A DNA stretch of 64,000 nucleotides from NCBI RefSeq assembly GCF_902459465.1, contig NC_047067.1, forward strand, positions 17,049,680-17,113,679. Direction: 5' to 3'. The DNA is from Asterias rubens (taxonomy: Eukaryota > Echinodermata > Asteroidea > Forcipulatida > Asteriidae). The notes beneath the pieces were generated by a model that was not told the DNA's origin, did no database searches, and worked only from the letters and a program-made list of their open reading frames with translations. The translations under genes and the position numbers were made by a program. Positions 1 to 15,700 of this stretch are shown piece by piece. Every line of letters starts with the position of its first letter. Position 1 is the first letter of the stretch.

Positions 1-385
1 TCTGATTTTACTAAGCAATGAATTTTTTGCTCTATGAAATTGGGCCCAGGGCTATGAAATTGGGCCCAGTATTCATGTGGTAGCCCATAGCTCGTCGACA
101 GCTGGAGAACTTCCAACTTCCAGCATAGTGTTTTGAGTACACTTGTCAACAGAAGAAATAGGCCTACATACATGTTCATCAGTACATAGGCCTAAAAACA
201 TTGACATGGGCCTATATACATATGTTCCTTCATACACATACATAAGCCTACATACAATGTACATGTACTTTGGTAGTAGGCCTTCATGTACAAAACCCAT
301 GGACCCCTGTGACAGCATGCAACAATTACAGGGGAAACATGACTGGATAAATTGTAAATATTTTTGCTTTGAAGAAAGACAAGTT

Positions 386-466
386 TACTAGAGCGTGATT
401 TGAACCAATTTCCTCCAGATGTGCTGGTGCTCTGAGCTATCTAGCCCTATGTTGGCGGTCTCAAAA
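386..466 (-). repeat. SINE type B, tRNA-derived head
   Basis: On the - strand this reads ACCGCCAACATAGGGCTAGA, a tRNA-like A-box region (TAGCTCAGAGCACC) and a B box (GGTTCAAATC). Same family as copies at 12788, 14545, 27818 and 31795. The head has no acceptor-stem pairing typical of a true tRNA gene. Confidence 0.6.
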
Positions 467-701
467 GATTTGACAATAAAGATTTGGACATAATACACTA
501 TGTAGATGGTGTTCCTGCGGATTCACAGGCTCGTGTACAATGAATTAAGTTGCAACCTTTTTTTTACCTTAATTTAACAGTTAATTTTAATGCTATTTCA
601 ATTACATGTAACAAACACCAGTTTGCTAAATCCGAAATAAAATGATTAATTAATGTTTCACTGTGTTATTGTGTTTTGGGGCATTTCTTTCCTACTTTCA
701 G

Positions 702-798
702 GAACAGGAAGATATTCGTGGATGCTGCATTCGTTTTGCAATGGCTTTTTTCATCAGTGCAGACAACAAGGTCATAAAGCAAGTGTTGACAAATAAAG
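702..798 (+). CDS. URB1: URB1 exon 1 in window
   Basis: Acceptor TACTTTCAG, donor GTCAGT, ends in phase 1. Encodes a helical stretch starting EQEDIRGCCIRFAMAFF, matching the start of the Npa1 helical repeats. The reading frame is set by joining to the next exon. No earlier exon is recognisable at 1-701. Confidence 0.85.
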
Positions 799-3700
799 GT
801 CAGTAGTTTTTGCAATGGTCCAAGACATTGGAACTAAGCAATATAACACGTTTGTTAAACTGATATGTCACCAAATATTGGACCTTATATCAAAGGGGTT
901 ATTTAAGAATCTGACACGTTCTATAGGAAGGTATAGATGCAATAACCATGGTACCAGGGGTTGATTTCACAAAGAGTTGGGACTCGTCTTATCTAATTTA
1001 GGATTAATCTTAAGGTCTGCATGCTACAGTGCAGGGTTTGGACTCGTCCTAAGTCCTAAGATAAGTCTAAGTTAGGAAGGTTTTGTGAAATCGACAGCAG
1101 TGTCACTTCAATACAACCTGCATCATAGTTGAAGCATTGTTTCACTTCTACTTAACTTGGAGGAGATGAAAACTACCTTCACCATCTTTATAGTGTCACG
1201 TGTGTATAATACAAGTTGTCTCATTTCATTCCGTAGATTTTCTCAAGAGCTTCTTCCGAAAACTGGAACTTGATCGAGTGTCCAACATACAACTGCTTTT
1301 GATCACATTATCTCAGTATGTTGTGTGCAATCCAACTGTGAGCAAAACCGAGAAAATTCATCTTCTGAATGACTACACACTATTGCAGTTTGCTGCACTG
1401 TACAGATGGCAAGGTCCAACAGGTGCTGAGGTATAAGCTTCATTTTACCGCTCCCTACAAAAGTTGATTGTTGTTGGGTCTTTGGAAAGGAAAAGTTAAC
1501 CATATTTTTGTCTTATAAGTCTGATAAAAGAAATAGAGTTGTTAAATTCTCTGAATTTGAGTACAATCATCACCATACATTGCAGCAACCTATTTGACAG
1601 GAATTCTCTGAATTTGAGTACAATCATCACCATACATTGTAGCAACCTATTTGACAGGAATTCTCTGAATTTGAGTACAATCATCACCATACATTGTAGC
1701 AACCTATTTGACAGGAATTCTCTGAATTTGAGTACAATCATCACCATACATTGCAGCAACCTATTTGACAGGAATTCTCTGAATTTGAGTACAATCATCA
1801 CCATACATTGTAGCAACCTATTTGACAGGAATTCTCTGAATTTGAGTACAATCATCACCATACATTGTAGCAACCTATTTGACAGGAATTCTCTGAATTT
1901 GAGTACAATCATCACCATACATTGTAGCAACCTATTTGACAGGAATTCTCTGAATTTGAGTACAATCATCACCATACATTGTAGCAACCTATTTGACAGG
2001 AATTCTCTGAATTTGAGTACAATCATCACCATACATTGTAGCAACCTATTTGACAGGAATTCTCTGAATTTGAGTACAATCATCACCATACATTGTAGCA
2101 ACCTATTTGACAGGAATTCATCACAAGAGATGACAGTATGATCACAGGCTGTTGTGCAATTTTCAATTTTAAGTTATTTAAAATACTAACTAAGAACTTA
2201 GTGGGTCTGATCAGTTTTTTGTTGTTTACTATTTATAGCTTGATACTGAGGTTCAGTCATCAGAAGCTCTCCAGTTTCCTGAAGTACGCCAACTCTGTCA
2301 CCAATTTCTAATGAAAGTCACATGTGATCTTAAACATGGCATCAACTTTTATGATGGCACCCTTGGGCTCTCTGGAAAGTAAGTAATCACTCTCTAGAAA
2401 AAGTTTTTGGGGGTGACTCGAGACATATATTCTCAAAGTAAGGTGTTTTTCTTTTTCAAGTTTAGCAGTGAATTATATCATTTGCAGTACCCGCTTCAAA
2501 AACAAAGGATTCAAACTGCCCCTAGCCACCGGGAAAATCTCTGCGGTCTAGTTGGTATGACATTGTTTTAGAATTGCAAGGGTCATGGGTTCAAATCTCA
2601 CCCGAGTAATATGCCTGTGATTACTGAGTATACAGTGCTAATATACATCGGTGTGCATGGGTAAAAACAAAAATTAATATTCTTTATCCCTGATGCAAAT
2701 TTAACATCTATTAAATCTTTTATTATAATAAATCACCCAAGCACGAGTGAAATAAGGAAAAATGCGGGTACGTGTGTAGGGCTTTTGCCTGTCCCATAAC
2801 CAACGAGGCTAAAGGCCAAGTTGGTTTTTGGATGCAGACATGCTTTTTTTTCCGTATTCCATGAGTGTGCGTGTAATAACAAATTTATCTTCCACTCTCA
2901 TTTTTAAGTCAACCTCATTTGTAAAGAAACAAAGAAACAAAGAAACAACTAAACTTGAACAAAAACTTCATTAGCAATTCTGGAATTTTTGTATTATATT
3001 TATAGTCATTGGCTTGACTCGTTTTTGTCTTAAATTTTTTCCTAAGAATGACTTGCTAAGCGTTTACAGATAAAAGGAGCATTATGTTTCTTAGCAATGC
3101 TTAGGGTGCCAATTTGCCAATCAAAGAGTTGGCTGTAATAAAAAAATTATGACGAGCATCACACTTGCAACGTGCAAAGTGGAACATTTCAGAAATTTAT
3201 TTCACTACGAACAACATGCACTATCCGTATGTGGCGCGTGACGCATTGACACTCACAGAGTAGGCTATAGCTTTTTATCTGATTGGTGGATTAGCGCGTA
3301 CTGGAAGATAATATTTATTTATTTTGTCTCAATCTTTTCTTTTGCAGAAACTGCAACCCAATCCTCCTCAAGTTTCTGTTAAGTTTACATCGTGCTAATG
3401 AAGATATGCTAATTCAGGATTTGGTTGTGAACATTCTCCGAACCTGCCCTGACCTATTGAACCCGTATTTGACCTCATGCAAGTACTCATTCCAGCCCAT
3501 GCCACTTCCATCTTGGTTTGCAAATATCAACCTCCTGGAAAAGGTAATCAAATCAAAGATCATTTTGAGTTGCCAAAGGTTTTCTGCAATACTTTTTGTT
3601 TCTAATCAAAGATACATTTAAGTTGCCAAGGTTTTGTAGAACACTTTTTCTATTGCCAATTTTTGTGCATAGGCCTACTTACTGTTTCAAAGTAAAGATC

Positions 3701-6700
3701 CGCTTTAATGCCAAGGTTTGTGCAATACTTTTGTTTCAAATCAAAGATCCCTTTTAGACGCAACGCTTTTTTTTTCAATACCTTTTGTTTCAAATCAACT
3801 CTGACATTTATACATGCCAAATGTTTCTGGACTGGCCTTTGGCAAATGTTGGGCATGGAAATTATTTTGAAATGAAGTCATAAGTTAATTGTTTTTGTTT
3901 TTGTTCACTTTCAGATTCTTTCTGGCCAGGTCGTTATTTCTACTGCCTTGCAGCAAGCCAATATGTTATGTACCAGCTATACAGTACTCATAGCAATGGT
4001 CAACACAGTACCAACTGTCCTCACACCGGTGCTACTTTCACAGGCTGTCAAAGTATGTGCTATTATTAACCCATATCCACCTAAAAGTTTATTTAGGTGC
4101 CTAAGCGCCTGCATATACACTTATTGTTTATTCGCACATCTGGAATAATTAATAAAATAAATGTAATCATTGACAGAAATACTTTGTATTGTACCGCTGG
4201 AAAGGTAACAAAAATCTCTGTATTTTTATGTGAAATTTGTCCCATTTTGTAGCTGCCATAATGATATACAGTAACAGGAAAAAACAAGAAAATTACATAC
4301 CTGAATAAAGGTAATAATATTTTTTATATTTTTTATATAAATACAAAATACTGAAAATCTCTGGAATCCCTGGATTTACCAAACCCATAGTGTTTTTTTG
4401 TCTTATAACTTGTTAAGATTATTGCCTTTCCAAGCTTGTCTAGAATGCTCTTGCTGATCCTTGAAGATAACATTTTTTTTAAACATGAATCCCAAATTCC
4501 AGTTTGGGCTGGAAGTATTAGGGAAATGGGGTCACTACTGACTTATACATGCACTTGTAAGTCATCATTATTGTGGTTCTTCAGGTATGACTTTTAAAAA
4601 TATATACTTGACCTAGTCACATACATGTAGTCAACATGACATCATACAGATCTCAAACGTTAATACCCCAAACTCCTTGCGTCTATCTTGTTTTAAAAAA
4701 AAACATTTGGTTGTTAAGGGTATTTGTTTCCTTGGTCTTTGTTGCTCTTATATTTAACCTTTGTGAGAACATTAATTCTTGCCTGCATTGTCAATTTAAC
4801 TTAAGGTTTATCTTTCCATTGAAACCATTGGATATTTGCAGCATAGCAACCTATCAGTCAGCTACCACATTCTTCAAGTCATCAGGTTAATACTGACAAG
4901 AGGTCAGGGTGTTATACAGTGGTTAAGGGAATCCAAGATGTCTGCAGAAACAGTGGAACCTATCCAAAGTGTGATTACACAATATCAACAGGCTCTCATG
5001 AAGGTACCAGTTACTGTCTAATTAACAACACTTTTTGGTCAACGTTCAAAAGTAGAACTTTTCACATGTACATGGTAATGGTCAATTTGATGTTTTATTT
5101 TGATGGCGATTTGGAACACCCCACGACAAAATCGAGCCTTTCTTTGACAAAGTGAAATGTCATTCAAGGTGAAGACAACCCAACCCTTGTTACATATATC
5201 AAGTTGATTTTAAAATTAAATATTCTTTATCCCGATGCAAATTTAGCATCTATTCAATTGTTTGCAGTACCTGCTGCAAAAACACAGGATTCAAACTGCC
5301 TCTACCTACTGGGCAATCTTGTAATAGTCGTGGGTTTGAATCCCACCTGAGTGTATATGCCTGTGATATTTGTCATAGAACTTAGGAAAGTACTCAGTAA
5401 TACAGTGCTAACACACATCTGTGTCCATGTATATGGGTAAAACCAAATTGAATATTGACTGTCTTGAACATTTTGTACAATGCATAATTCTTTACATTAT
5501 AGGTAGGCGCTATTTACAATGTAAATGCTGTTTGAAGGCTATTACACTCAGACAATTTGTGTTGGTTGGATGGGTGAAGGCGTCCATTTTAAATGTGAAA
5601 AGTTGTATTTTATGTATGTTTTGTTTGTCCACGTGCAGGTGGTTGTGTGTATGTTTAGTCGGTTTGCCCTGTGTTTGGCATCCGGCTCCTTGCCAAATAA
5701 TATGTTTTATGAATCTTTTTGACTGACAATAAACCCAGCTTTAAGCTTTGACTGAAATCTCAGTAATGGTGTCTGTAGCAAATTGCTTCTGAGTATAATC
5801 CCTATATGTGACATAGTTTTGGGTTGAACAGATTTTTGCAGATGTTTCTGCCAAATTGTGAAGATGTACTGTACATGTAAGTCTTTAAAAAGGTGTGTAA
5901 TAACTTTGTTTGTGTGTCATTTACTGACATCACATATTATGAGTTTCGTTGATAAAAAGTCTGTGAATCTAGACTACATAATCCTTACCGTACACATTCT
6001 AAGATTGTTTTTGTTTTAAATTACCAAATTGTCCAATCTAGGCCTTGCCAGAGGTGGATACTTATATTGGCCTGCTGAACAAGCTGTTGGATCATCCAGT
6101 AGATGGAGATGGAAGTGACAACAACGTGAAGAAACAGGACAGTGAAGAAGCACTGTCTGGAAAGGAGGCTAAGCAGTCTGTTGCAGGTAAACTTCTCTCT
6201 GCACATCATTATTTATCAATGTTGAAAGCGGATTTGTTAATACAATGTTGAAAGCGGATTTGTTAATACATGTATATAGTAAAATATATATTTGCTTTGA
6301 TCCATGATGTTTTTTGTATTTCTCACTATCCAGCCAGTGATTTACCACAACTACCAAAGAGAGACAACGTTTTGTTACTACTGTTTGATATCTTAAGTGC
6401 GTATCAGCAGACTATCCCATCCTCCTTTGCTCAGACTTCATATGATTTCAGCCACTTACCACACATACTCAAACATACTGAGGCAACTTTACAGCCAGAT
6501 ATTGAGGAGAGAGCCATCAAGATGTTACTTGGCTTTCCTGAAGGAAAACTCAGGGGCTTTAAAGAGGTACATTGTTTGATATTAATCTGCTTTTCTGTTT
6601 TTTTGTAGCATCTTATGTGCTCATATCACACACAAGTGATTTACGCTAACTCATTTTTACAATGTAACACGTACCTTGTACCTTGTACTGTGTACTGTGT

Positions 6701-9700
6701 ACATTTATGTAACAGTATTATGTTAATTTTTCCTTTTTAAAGTACATGTATACCTCCATGAGTGGAACATGTCAAACAAACATCTTGATATGATTTGTAG
6801 TTTTTAGTTTTTTAAAATTATTTTTTGAGAAACTAAATCTAAATATTGACTGCGTTGAGTGCTAAAGGTATGATATGATGACCTAGGTACTTCCAGCAGC
6901 TCCAATAGAACGCTCAAGGGATCATCAAGGGAGTCATAATTTGTATCATAACTTCCCATGTACAACAGTGTAAGAATGTCAAATCTCACACAGAACCTCT
7001 CTGTGAAAAATTGTTGTATCTCTTTCCATACATGTTATGTGTATACATGTACATCCATCCTGTTTTATGTGAGTTACGACCTATTTTACTTGTTAAAGAT
7101 TTATAAGTTTTTGCACTGACTCATCAATATATTCTGCCTACTGTATTGGTATTAATCTTTGAGACCTTGGGTTGATTTCACAAGGATAGACCTAACATAG
7201 GACTAGAAGGCTATGTCCTAAGTTGAGATGAGTAACTGGTCCTAACTCGAGATAAGACTAGTCTTACCTCTTTGTGAAATCAACCCCAGGGCCAGTTTCA
7301 CAAAGAGTTAAGATTGATCTTTACTTTGCACCATAATTTAATTGGTAAGCAAAATGTGATGTCAAAAAATACAATCACTATGGAAATATTGACTACTCAT
7401 TGATTTGTATTTTGAAATTACACTTTGATAGTAATAAGGAGTGATACACAATTAAGCCAGCCTTCTGTGAAATCGACCCCCTCTTCAAAAAATCAACTAA
7501 TCATGAATAAGCTTGGGCGATATCACGATATTATCGAATATCGCGGTATTAATTTGGACACGATTTCGATATCGGATGGATTTGGTTTTAATCGAAATAT
7601 CGATATATCGCGATATATCGCGATATATCGCGATATATCAATTAAATATTGCGATGTATTTGCTAGCTGAGACATCTTGCACCCCATAGGTTTGGAGTAA
7701 AACCAGAAGAATAGGTCATTAGAACACCTCTCTTATGCTAGGACTGTCTCTTCTACAACTTTCACTTGGAGTTTTAAGACTGATGATGTCAAATTTCATT
7801 AATCGCGATTATATCGAATATCGCGATATATTGTCGGCGATATATTGTCGGCGATATATCGTGAATAAAATAAATCGATATCGCCTATGCTTAATCATGA
7901 ATAGTGCACTGTCATGTTATAGAACATTTTTATCCCCATACATTTTGATACACAGATGCAAATTCCTACTCACGGAACAAGCTTCTCAGTCTCCGCTATG
8001 CCCCATCCACACGTGCTACAACTCTGCTGCCTTCCTGTATATTATCATTACAGAACCTTGGCCTTTTTGTAAATCCCAGCACTGTTTACCGACCTACACA
8101 TCGTGGTAAAAAAGCTGGTCGCCATAGAACTGTTCATAAACCCCCTGTACCCGAAGTTACACTCCCTTCTGTTCCAGTACCAGTGACTACAGCCAAATCT
8201 CAACTCAGCCTTTGTGCTCTAAACACACAGTCCATCTGTAACAAGTATGACGATTTTGCTGATTTTGTTCTGCAAAAAGATCTGGACCTTGTTGCCGTTT
8301 CAGAAACATGGCTGAGACCAGACGACAACTTAACATGTCGTCAGTGTACCCCTGCTGGCTACTACTTTCATCACATCCCAAGACCTCACAAGACTGGTGG
8401 AGGAGTTGCAATACTGTACAGATCTACTCTATCTGTCTCTGTGAAAAGTAATGCCGCAAGTACACAACTTTTGAATCTCTTCATGCTGATGTTTCCGGAA
8501 ACTCTAAATCTGTTCGCCTTGTCATTGTATACAGACCTGAAAGGGATTCAAACGGCCAACATGTGACTTTCTCAAGTTTTCTAAGGGAGTTTGAGAATTT
8601 TATTTTGGAATATCTGCTTCATCCATCGGAAATCATCATCACCGGTGATTTTAACATTCATGTTGATGACGTCCACAACACCAATGCAAACCAGTTTAAG
8701 CATCTACTTCAAGCTTTTGGTCTTACCCAGCATATCAAGGAGCCAACTCATCGTCTCGGTCATTGCCTGGACCTTGTCATAACTCGTGAAATCTCCCCAC
8801 CAATTGTCTCAAACTTTGTTATTCTACCTGGATTATCTGACCATTATGCAGTCATGTGTAACTTGAGTCTGTGCAAGCCCAAAGTCCCAACCGTCACTAT
8901 AAAGAGCCGACAATGGAAACATGTGAATCCTCCCGAAGTGTTCCGCGACATAGGCACTCATTTAGCAAATCTAGAAGTTGATCATGACTGCTTGGATTCC
9001 TATGTCAGCCAATATGAGAGTACAGTCAGTGAAATCTTGGATAAATACGCACCTTGGAAAACGAGATCAGTCAAGGTCCGAACTGAAGTCTCCTGGTTCA
9101 ATGACGATATTCGTACAGCGAGAAAGATCTGTCGTCAACTGGAGCGGAAGTGGCGGAGAATGGCAAATTGGCAATACAACGACAAGAACATCGCAACCAA
9201 TGTAAAGTAGTTAGGAATTTGATCAACCAGGCAAAGATCATCCATTATTCATCTCAAGTACAAGAATCCTCAGGAGATCAAAAGAAGCTCTTCAAGATAA
9301 TTGGTAAGTTGTTGCTCAAACCCAAAATCCCTGTCCTTCCATCCACCTACAATGACCAGGACTTAGCAAATGAGTTCCAGAAATTCTTTGTCACCAAGAT
9401 TTCAGACATCCGCTCATCATTTTCATCAGTCCCTTACAACGTGCCGCAGACATTGCCACATCTTCAACCAGAGTGTAGACTATCTGTGTTTGAGCCTGCC
9501 ACTGTTGCTGAAATTCAAAGGGTTATTATGAAATATCCTTCAAAATCCTGTGAGCTGGATCCAGTATCAACATCCATGATAAAGCAAAACATTGATATAT
9601 TTGTACCCTACATCACTAAGCTTGTAAATGAATCTCTCAGTTCCGGTTGTTTCCCCGAAAGCCTCAAAGTTTCCTACATCAGGCCGCTCATCAAGAAACC

Positions 9701-12700
9701 AAACCTGGACAAGGAGATATTCAAAAACTACAGACCGGTTGCAAACTTGGAAAAGTCATCGAACGAGTAGTGTCATCACGTATTTCTGATCGCATTCATA
9801 CTTTCAACCTGTCCGACGTGTTCCAGTCAGCATACAAGCCTTTCCATGGGACCGAGGCTGCACTAGTCCATGTGAGCAACGATATTCTCTCTTCTATGGA
9901 CAATGGTAACCTTACAGCACTAGTCCTGCTAGACTTGAGTGCTGCTTTTGACACTGTTGATCATAACATCCTTCTCTCTCGGCTCCAGAATCACCTTGGC
10001 ATAGAGGACACAGCCCTAGCATGGTGCAAATCGTATCTCCACAATAGAACTCAGCATGTATGTATTGGCACTGCGATATCCGACCCTGTTGTTTTGAACT
10101 ACTCTGTGCCACAGGGGTCGGTACTCGGCCCGCAGTGGTTTACGCTGTACACTTTACCGATTCGTGACATCATCCTTAAATTTAATCTGAATTACCATGT
10201 GTACGCAGACGACACTCAGCTATACATCACGTTTAAATCTTCTCAAGAAAACGCCAATGCATCTATTGCAAGACTTGAGAAATGCATCCAAGAGATTCGA
10301 TGTTGGACACAACAAAACTTCCTGAAGTTAAATGATGATAAGACAGAGTTCCTTTTATTTGGGTCACGTCAACAGTTAACTAAGGTTTCAGTACCATACA
10401 TCTCCATCGGTGATGCTCGGATAGCTCCCTCGCTGAAAGCTCGGAACTTAGGGGTTATTTTTTATTCATACACATCAACAACATTGTTCGTTTACCATCA
10501 TATCACATCAGGAATATAGGTAAGATTCGCAAGTACTTGGACAAAAGTGAAAAGGTCATTCACGCATTTGTTACTTCTCGTCTTGACAACGGCAATGCTC
10601 TTCTCTACAGTCTTCCTAACAACCAGATTTCCCGACTTCAACGGCTCCAAAATACTGCTGCCCGCATTGTGACACTGTCTAGAAAATCCTGTGCTATCAC
10701 CCCCATTCTGAAACAACTACACTGGCTCCCTATCGCTCAACGAATCATCTTCAAGCTGATGCTCATTGTCCACAAAGCTCTTAATGGCAAGGCTCCCCAC
10801 TATATTTCTGAATTGCTTCAAGTTTACACTCCATCAAGGAATCTTCGATCAAGTTCCATGCTTCTCCTCATTGAACCCAAGTCTTGACACTCATGGGGTG
10901 ACAGGTCCTTTTCTTCAGCCGCGCAACGCATCTGGAACTCTCTACCACTTAATCTTCGATCTTGTGTTTGTACCGCAAAGTTCAAGTCTCTTCTCAAAAC
11001 TTATCTTATGTCACAGGTTTTCAATGACTAATTTTGTTGTTTCTGTTTTTCTTTGTGTTGTGTTTTTGTTTTTTTGTTTTGTTTTTGGTTTTACTGCGCC
11101 TTGAACACCCAGCAGGGTGGATATGTGCGCATTACAAGTCTTATTATTGTTATTATTATGCACAACTGATTGTCTTTATTGATTAAGCCTATTTTTTGTG
11201 TGAAATCTAGTTGTAGCTGTTGGTTCCAGTTTCATGTATGTAGAGATGTATTATATTGATTTATTTTGACTAACTCTAGTTGTACAGCAATAACTCTCAG
11301 TGAAGTGAACTTAAACAATATACTAGCCAAGATCCCCAAGGAGATGAGGAACAAAGTTTCAGTTTAAGCTGTGGGAGGAAAACCAGTGTGATCCCAATCC
11401 ACATTGTTTCCTCGATGTGGGATGCCAGCCCGATTGCCTAGAAGAGAGATAGAAGTATTTATTTAGTCTAATAATTGATCTTTGATACAGCCTCACATGT
11501 ATGTGTCCACACTTTCTTGTAGGTCAAAGGTGAGAGTGGATCAACAGTTATGCTGTTGCTGAAGCAGTTAACATCAACGCCAGCACTCAAAGTTAAACTG
11601 CTAAACAAGGTATGTTTGATCCGTTTGTGTTTTAGCCAAAGGCTGATGTGGGTTAAGCACTGTTTACTAGAGATATTGGAACTGTTATTGCCCAACTAAA
11701 AATGTTGTAGAGGATTCAAACTGTCTGGCTTATGGTGGTCAAGTGGTAAGACTTTTCCTTTAGAATGGCAAAGGTCGTGCGTTTGAATACCACCCAATTG
11801 TACAGCCTTAAGGACTTGGGGGGGGGGGGCAGGGGTACATTTTAAAACACACATTGGCTGCTGATGTAGATTTAACATCTCTAGTAAATGGGCAGGTCAC
11901 CCCAAATATTCAGCTCATTTTATAATCAATGTTTTTTTTATCACTCTGTTTAGAAAAGAGGAATCAATGATGCCCAAATTGTTCAGGTTTATTGTAAATT
12001 GACTATATATTTTCACAGGGAAACTGAATGTGTAAATTTTTGATATTTTGGGGTTGAATTAAAGTATGATTTGAACCAATGAACCGTCTCCCTCTTTGAT
12101 CAATATCTTTGTTTGTGTGACAGTCAGAAGCCATGTATAACTGTTGGCTGTCATGCAGACAGGGATAACACCCAAGTTTACGATACCAACCTGGGAAGGG
12201 GCAGCAAAGGGATACAGGGGTTTCCCTTAACTTTTTTTTCAATCGCCCGTCAGGCGAGTCAACCAAAATTCTCGATCGCCCAAAATTTTCAAAGCAAAAA
12301 AAAAAACCCCACAAAAAAATTGGAATTATCAACAGCCATCAACGGCCAATCACAGCGTGCAGAGTGTTGGTCAGAATGCACTTTGGACGACTGTGTGTGT
12401 TGTGTATGTGCTGTGCATACTGCATGGACAAGTTGGTGACCGTGTACTGTAAGGATACTCGGCACAATGTGGTTTGTGCATCGTGTTTTCAATTGATTGT
12501 ACGTGTTTTCAATTGATTGTACGTGTTTTCTGAAACGAACGACAGCAATTCCGGTCCCGATCACTGCAAAATTAAATCTAGCAAGTATCTAGAATTATCA
12601 AACTTACTAGTTTAAAAGCTTTAGTAAAAGTTTTCTGTGGGATTTTGCCACTGAACACTCATTTATATGTGAAAAGAAATAATTATTTGACTCGCCCGGC

Positions 12701-15700
12701 GGGCTAGTGAGAAAGTGTTTTCACTCGCCCGCCGCTATTTTCACTCGCATTTGGCAACCGGGTGACCGCTAATTTCGAACCCTGGATCATCGTAACAAAG
12801 TGATCGCCAACATAGGGTTAGATAGTGCAGTTGGTTGAGTGAATTCAGAGGTCGCTGGTTCAAATTCCGCTCAAGTAATTTACCATTATGCTGTACCATT
12901 AGTATTGCCACAAACATGAAAACAAATCGAGTTTGAATGGAATATTTTCAGGTGTAGTTGAACTTTTTGTCATTTCCCCCCAGTTTATCAAGGAGACGGG
13001 GTTGTTTGATCAGGCTGAATGGGAAATTACTTTGTGGCTTGATAAGCTAGCTACACTAGAGCAGAATGAGAGTGCGCACATCGTCGGCATATTTTACAAA
13101 TCACTGACACAGGTCATCAGAAACCCTCACCCATTCAATGACAAGGTGATTGAGGCTATGAACTGGGCTCACACACTAGTTCAGAAGGACACCACAGGTT
13201 AGTAAACCAGCACTTCATCATAGAGGAGTTAAGGCCGAGTCGCACTGCAGCAATAACAAATAGATAACGATCACATCGCAATGAGAACACATTCTATTGG
13301 TTGAATTGCTCCACGCAGAATACGCACACGCGCATTCAACCAGTAGTATGTGTTCTCTTTGCGTTGTGATCGTTTTCATTTTCGCTGCAGTGTGACTTGG
13401 CGTGAGCCTCTAGAAATCGTCACATTTAAGTTGTTAAATGGCAGAAGTTAAAGTCATAATCTTTTTTATAATTTGCTATATGGTACCTATTGTTGTGTGT
13501 GTGTGTGTGAGTAGGTATACACATTCAAACCATGAACCTATAAGAAAAACGGACAATAGGGTCCACAGTTTGGAAAACGTATACACAACCAATGGGAGCT
13601 GTTGGAAAAGAGTTAGAGTATAAACAAAAGAGGGACAATAGGAAGTCCACGGTTGCAGGCGTGTACAAACTTGGGTGTGTGTGGGTAGGTATAAACACAA
13701 TCAAACAGGGGACCACAGCTGTGGAGTTATTTGCACAATGAAGCAAAGTTTCCCACAATGATTTTCTATGTTCAACTCAGTCCCCACAAGTTCTTCAGAA
13801 AGGTGAATTATAGACCAACAATGGTCAGTCCCCACAACTGAGTGCTTGAAAGATCGTATATGTCTGTATGGGACCTCTCTTAGTGCTAGAAGGAAGGACA
13901 ATCTATTCATTATTTTTGTTACTTGGTAAGAATTTATTTATTATTTGTTTTTTACCTTATAGATAAATCTGTGAGCCACCATCTGTCTGCACAGCCCAAT
14001 GTTTTAATCCAAGCAATGTCTTGCACTTTTGATGATAAGTGGTTCGTTAAGGATGAGCATTTGAGTGAAGAATTACCTGTCAAACCACAACCATGCAGTG
14101 CTGTTTTACCCTCAGCCCTTGAGGTTTTCACTCAGTTGAAAGGGCAAGACCAAAGTAAGTAAATTGTTTACATTATGGAAGTAGGTGACTACTCAATTCA
14201 ATTCAATTCAATTCACATTTATTTCCATATACTGTAAAAACTTAAAACATCATTACAAAATGCATATACATGTACAATGTAGTAGTGGACGGAGTACTCA
14301 ACACAAATCACTATTGCATACTCTCGGACACAGAATCAAACCCCACATCATTTAAAACTTACCCTGTAAGTTTCCCTTGTGGTTTATTGTTTGATATCTG
14401 ATATAAACAATTGCATCCCCTTAAGGTGATCCCCTGGCTGCTGCTTCCTGGGTTGTATCTTAAACATGGGTGTGATCCCTGGCTACATGGAAAGTTTAAT
14501 GTTGAATTGCTTCTGACTGGCACCCCTGGCCAAAGATAATGAAAACAAAAAGGGAGGTCGCCAACATTAGTGTTAGCTCAGTTGGTTAAGCACCAGCACA
14601 TACATCTGGAGGTTGCAGGTTCATATTATGTTCTAGTAAATTTCTCTTCGTTCACTCAAAAGGTTTAATTTTACAGTTTTCCCCTTGATAAATTTGATGC
14701 ATTGGATTGAACAAGAATTTTTATAAACATTACTCTTGCAGGATTATTCAGTCAATACATATCCCAAGTAATCCTGAGTATCATAGACTGGCAAGAGTCT
14801 CCCGAGTCAGTTTGTTATCTACTGCATCAATACACTGAGGCTGAAGGTAGTAATATCAAGGCGCAGGTATGTTGGCAACAAGTCCTACAATACTGCTCAC
14901 TGTGGTTGCCTTCCCAGCACTACCTGGATGACTTACATGTAGATCAGGTAAGTACACTACAAAGAATTAACTAGAAAGCTACCATTTTTTTAAACTTCTT
15001 ATTTTCTACATTTTTCACAATAATTTTCTCAGTTCAAATATGTAAGAAGTTGTTGAGCTTACTTTTCATTCTTGTGTGTAAGAATATTTTCTTTATTACT
15101 GATTTGCACTAGAAGTGTTCTTCAGATGAGACTTCAGAAGATAAATCAAAGGATTGGAGAAGTTGTTTACGTGATTCCATCGTACAAGGTGCTGAACTTG
15201 GACCCGGTGACTTCAAGATACTTTTACAGTGTGACAAACCTGAAGTATTACTCATGACAAGGCAGTTGCTGATGTATGTTAATACACTGCAAGAGAAGCA
15301 GACCAAGGTGCGTATTTATTGACTAAAAGCTTTATGTCATGTTGTTAATTTCCAATTCATGGGATAGACACCGGTGGAGTGTTCAAACCTAAATACTGAT
15401 GAATCTGTTTTGATTACTGGTCATCAATTTGGAAATGTGCATTTTTCTGTTATTTATTCTATTAGACTATGATTCATGATTCATGTAGTGCAAACACTGC
15501 TGACATCATGCACTACCACTCCTTTTAGATATGGATGGAATATTCATTTACAAAAGTTGTTTTTTAACTGACGCATAAGGTGTGTATATTTTATTTATGA
15601 GTAAATCTATTTTTGTTAAGGACTATAAATTTTATAAACAAATTATATGAAAATGTTTTGTTAATGTTTGGTTTCAGAATGTATCTGCAATTTCTCGGAG

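Noticed and set aside
1496-2141. 200-residue open frames on both strands
   Set aside because: Product of the 57-bp tandem repeat; unit length is a multiple of three and the region is intronic.
12113-12439. Open frames of 91-109 residues around 12.0-12.6 kb
   Set aside because: They lie in a probable transposon and low-complexity DNA in a URB1 intron, with no motifs.
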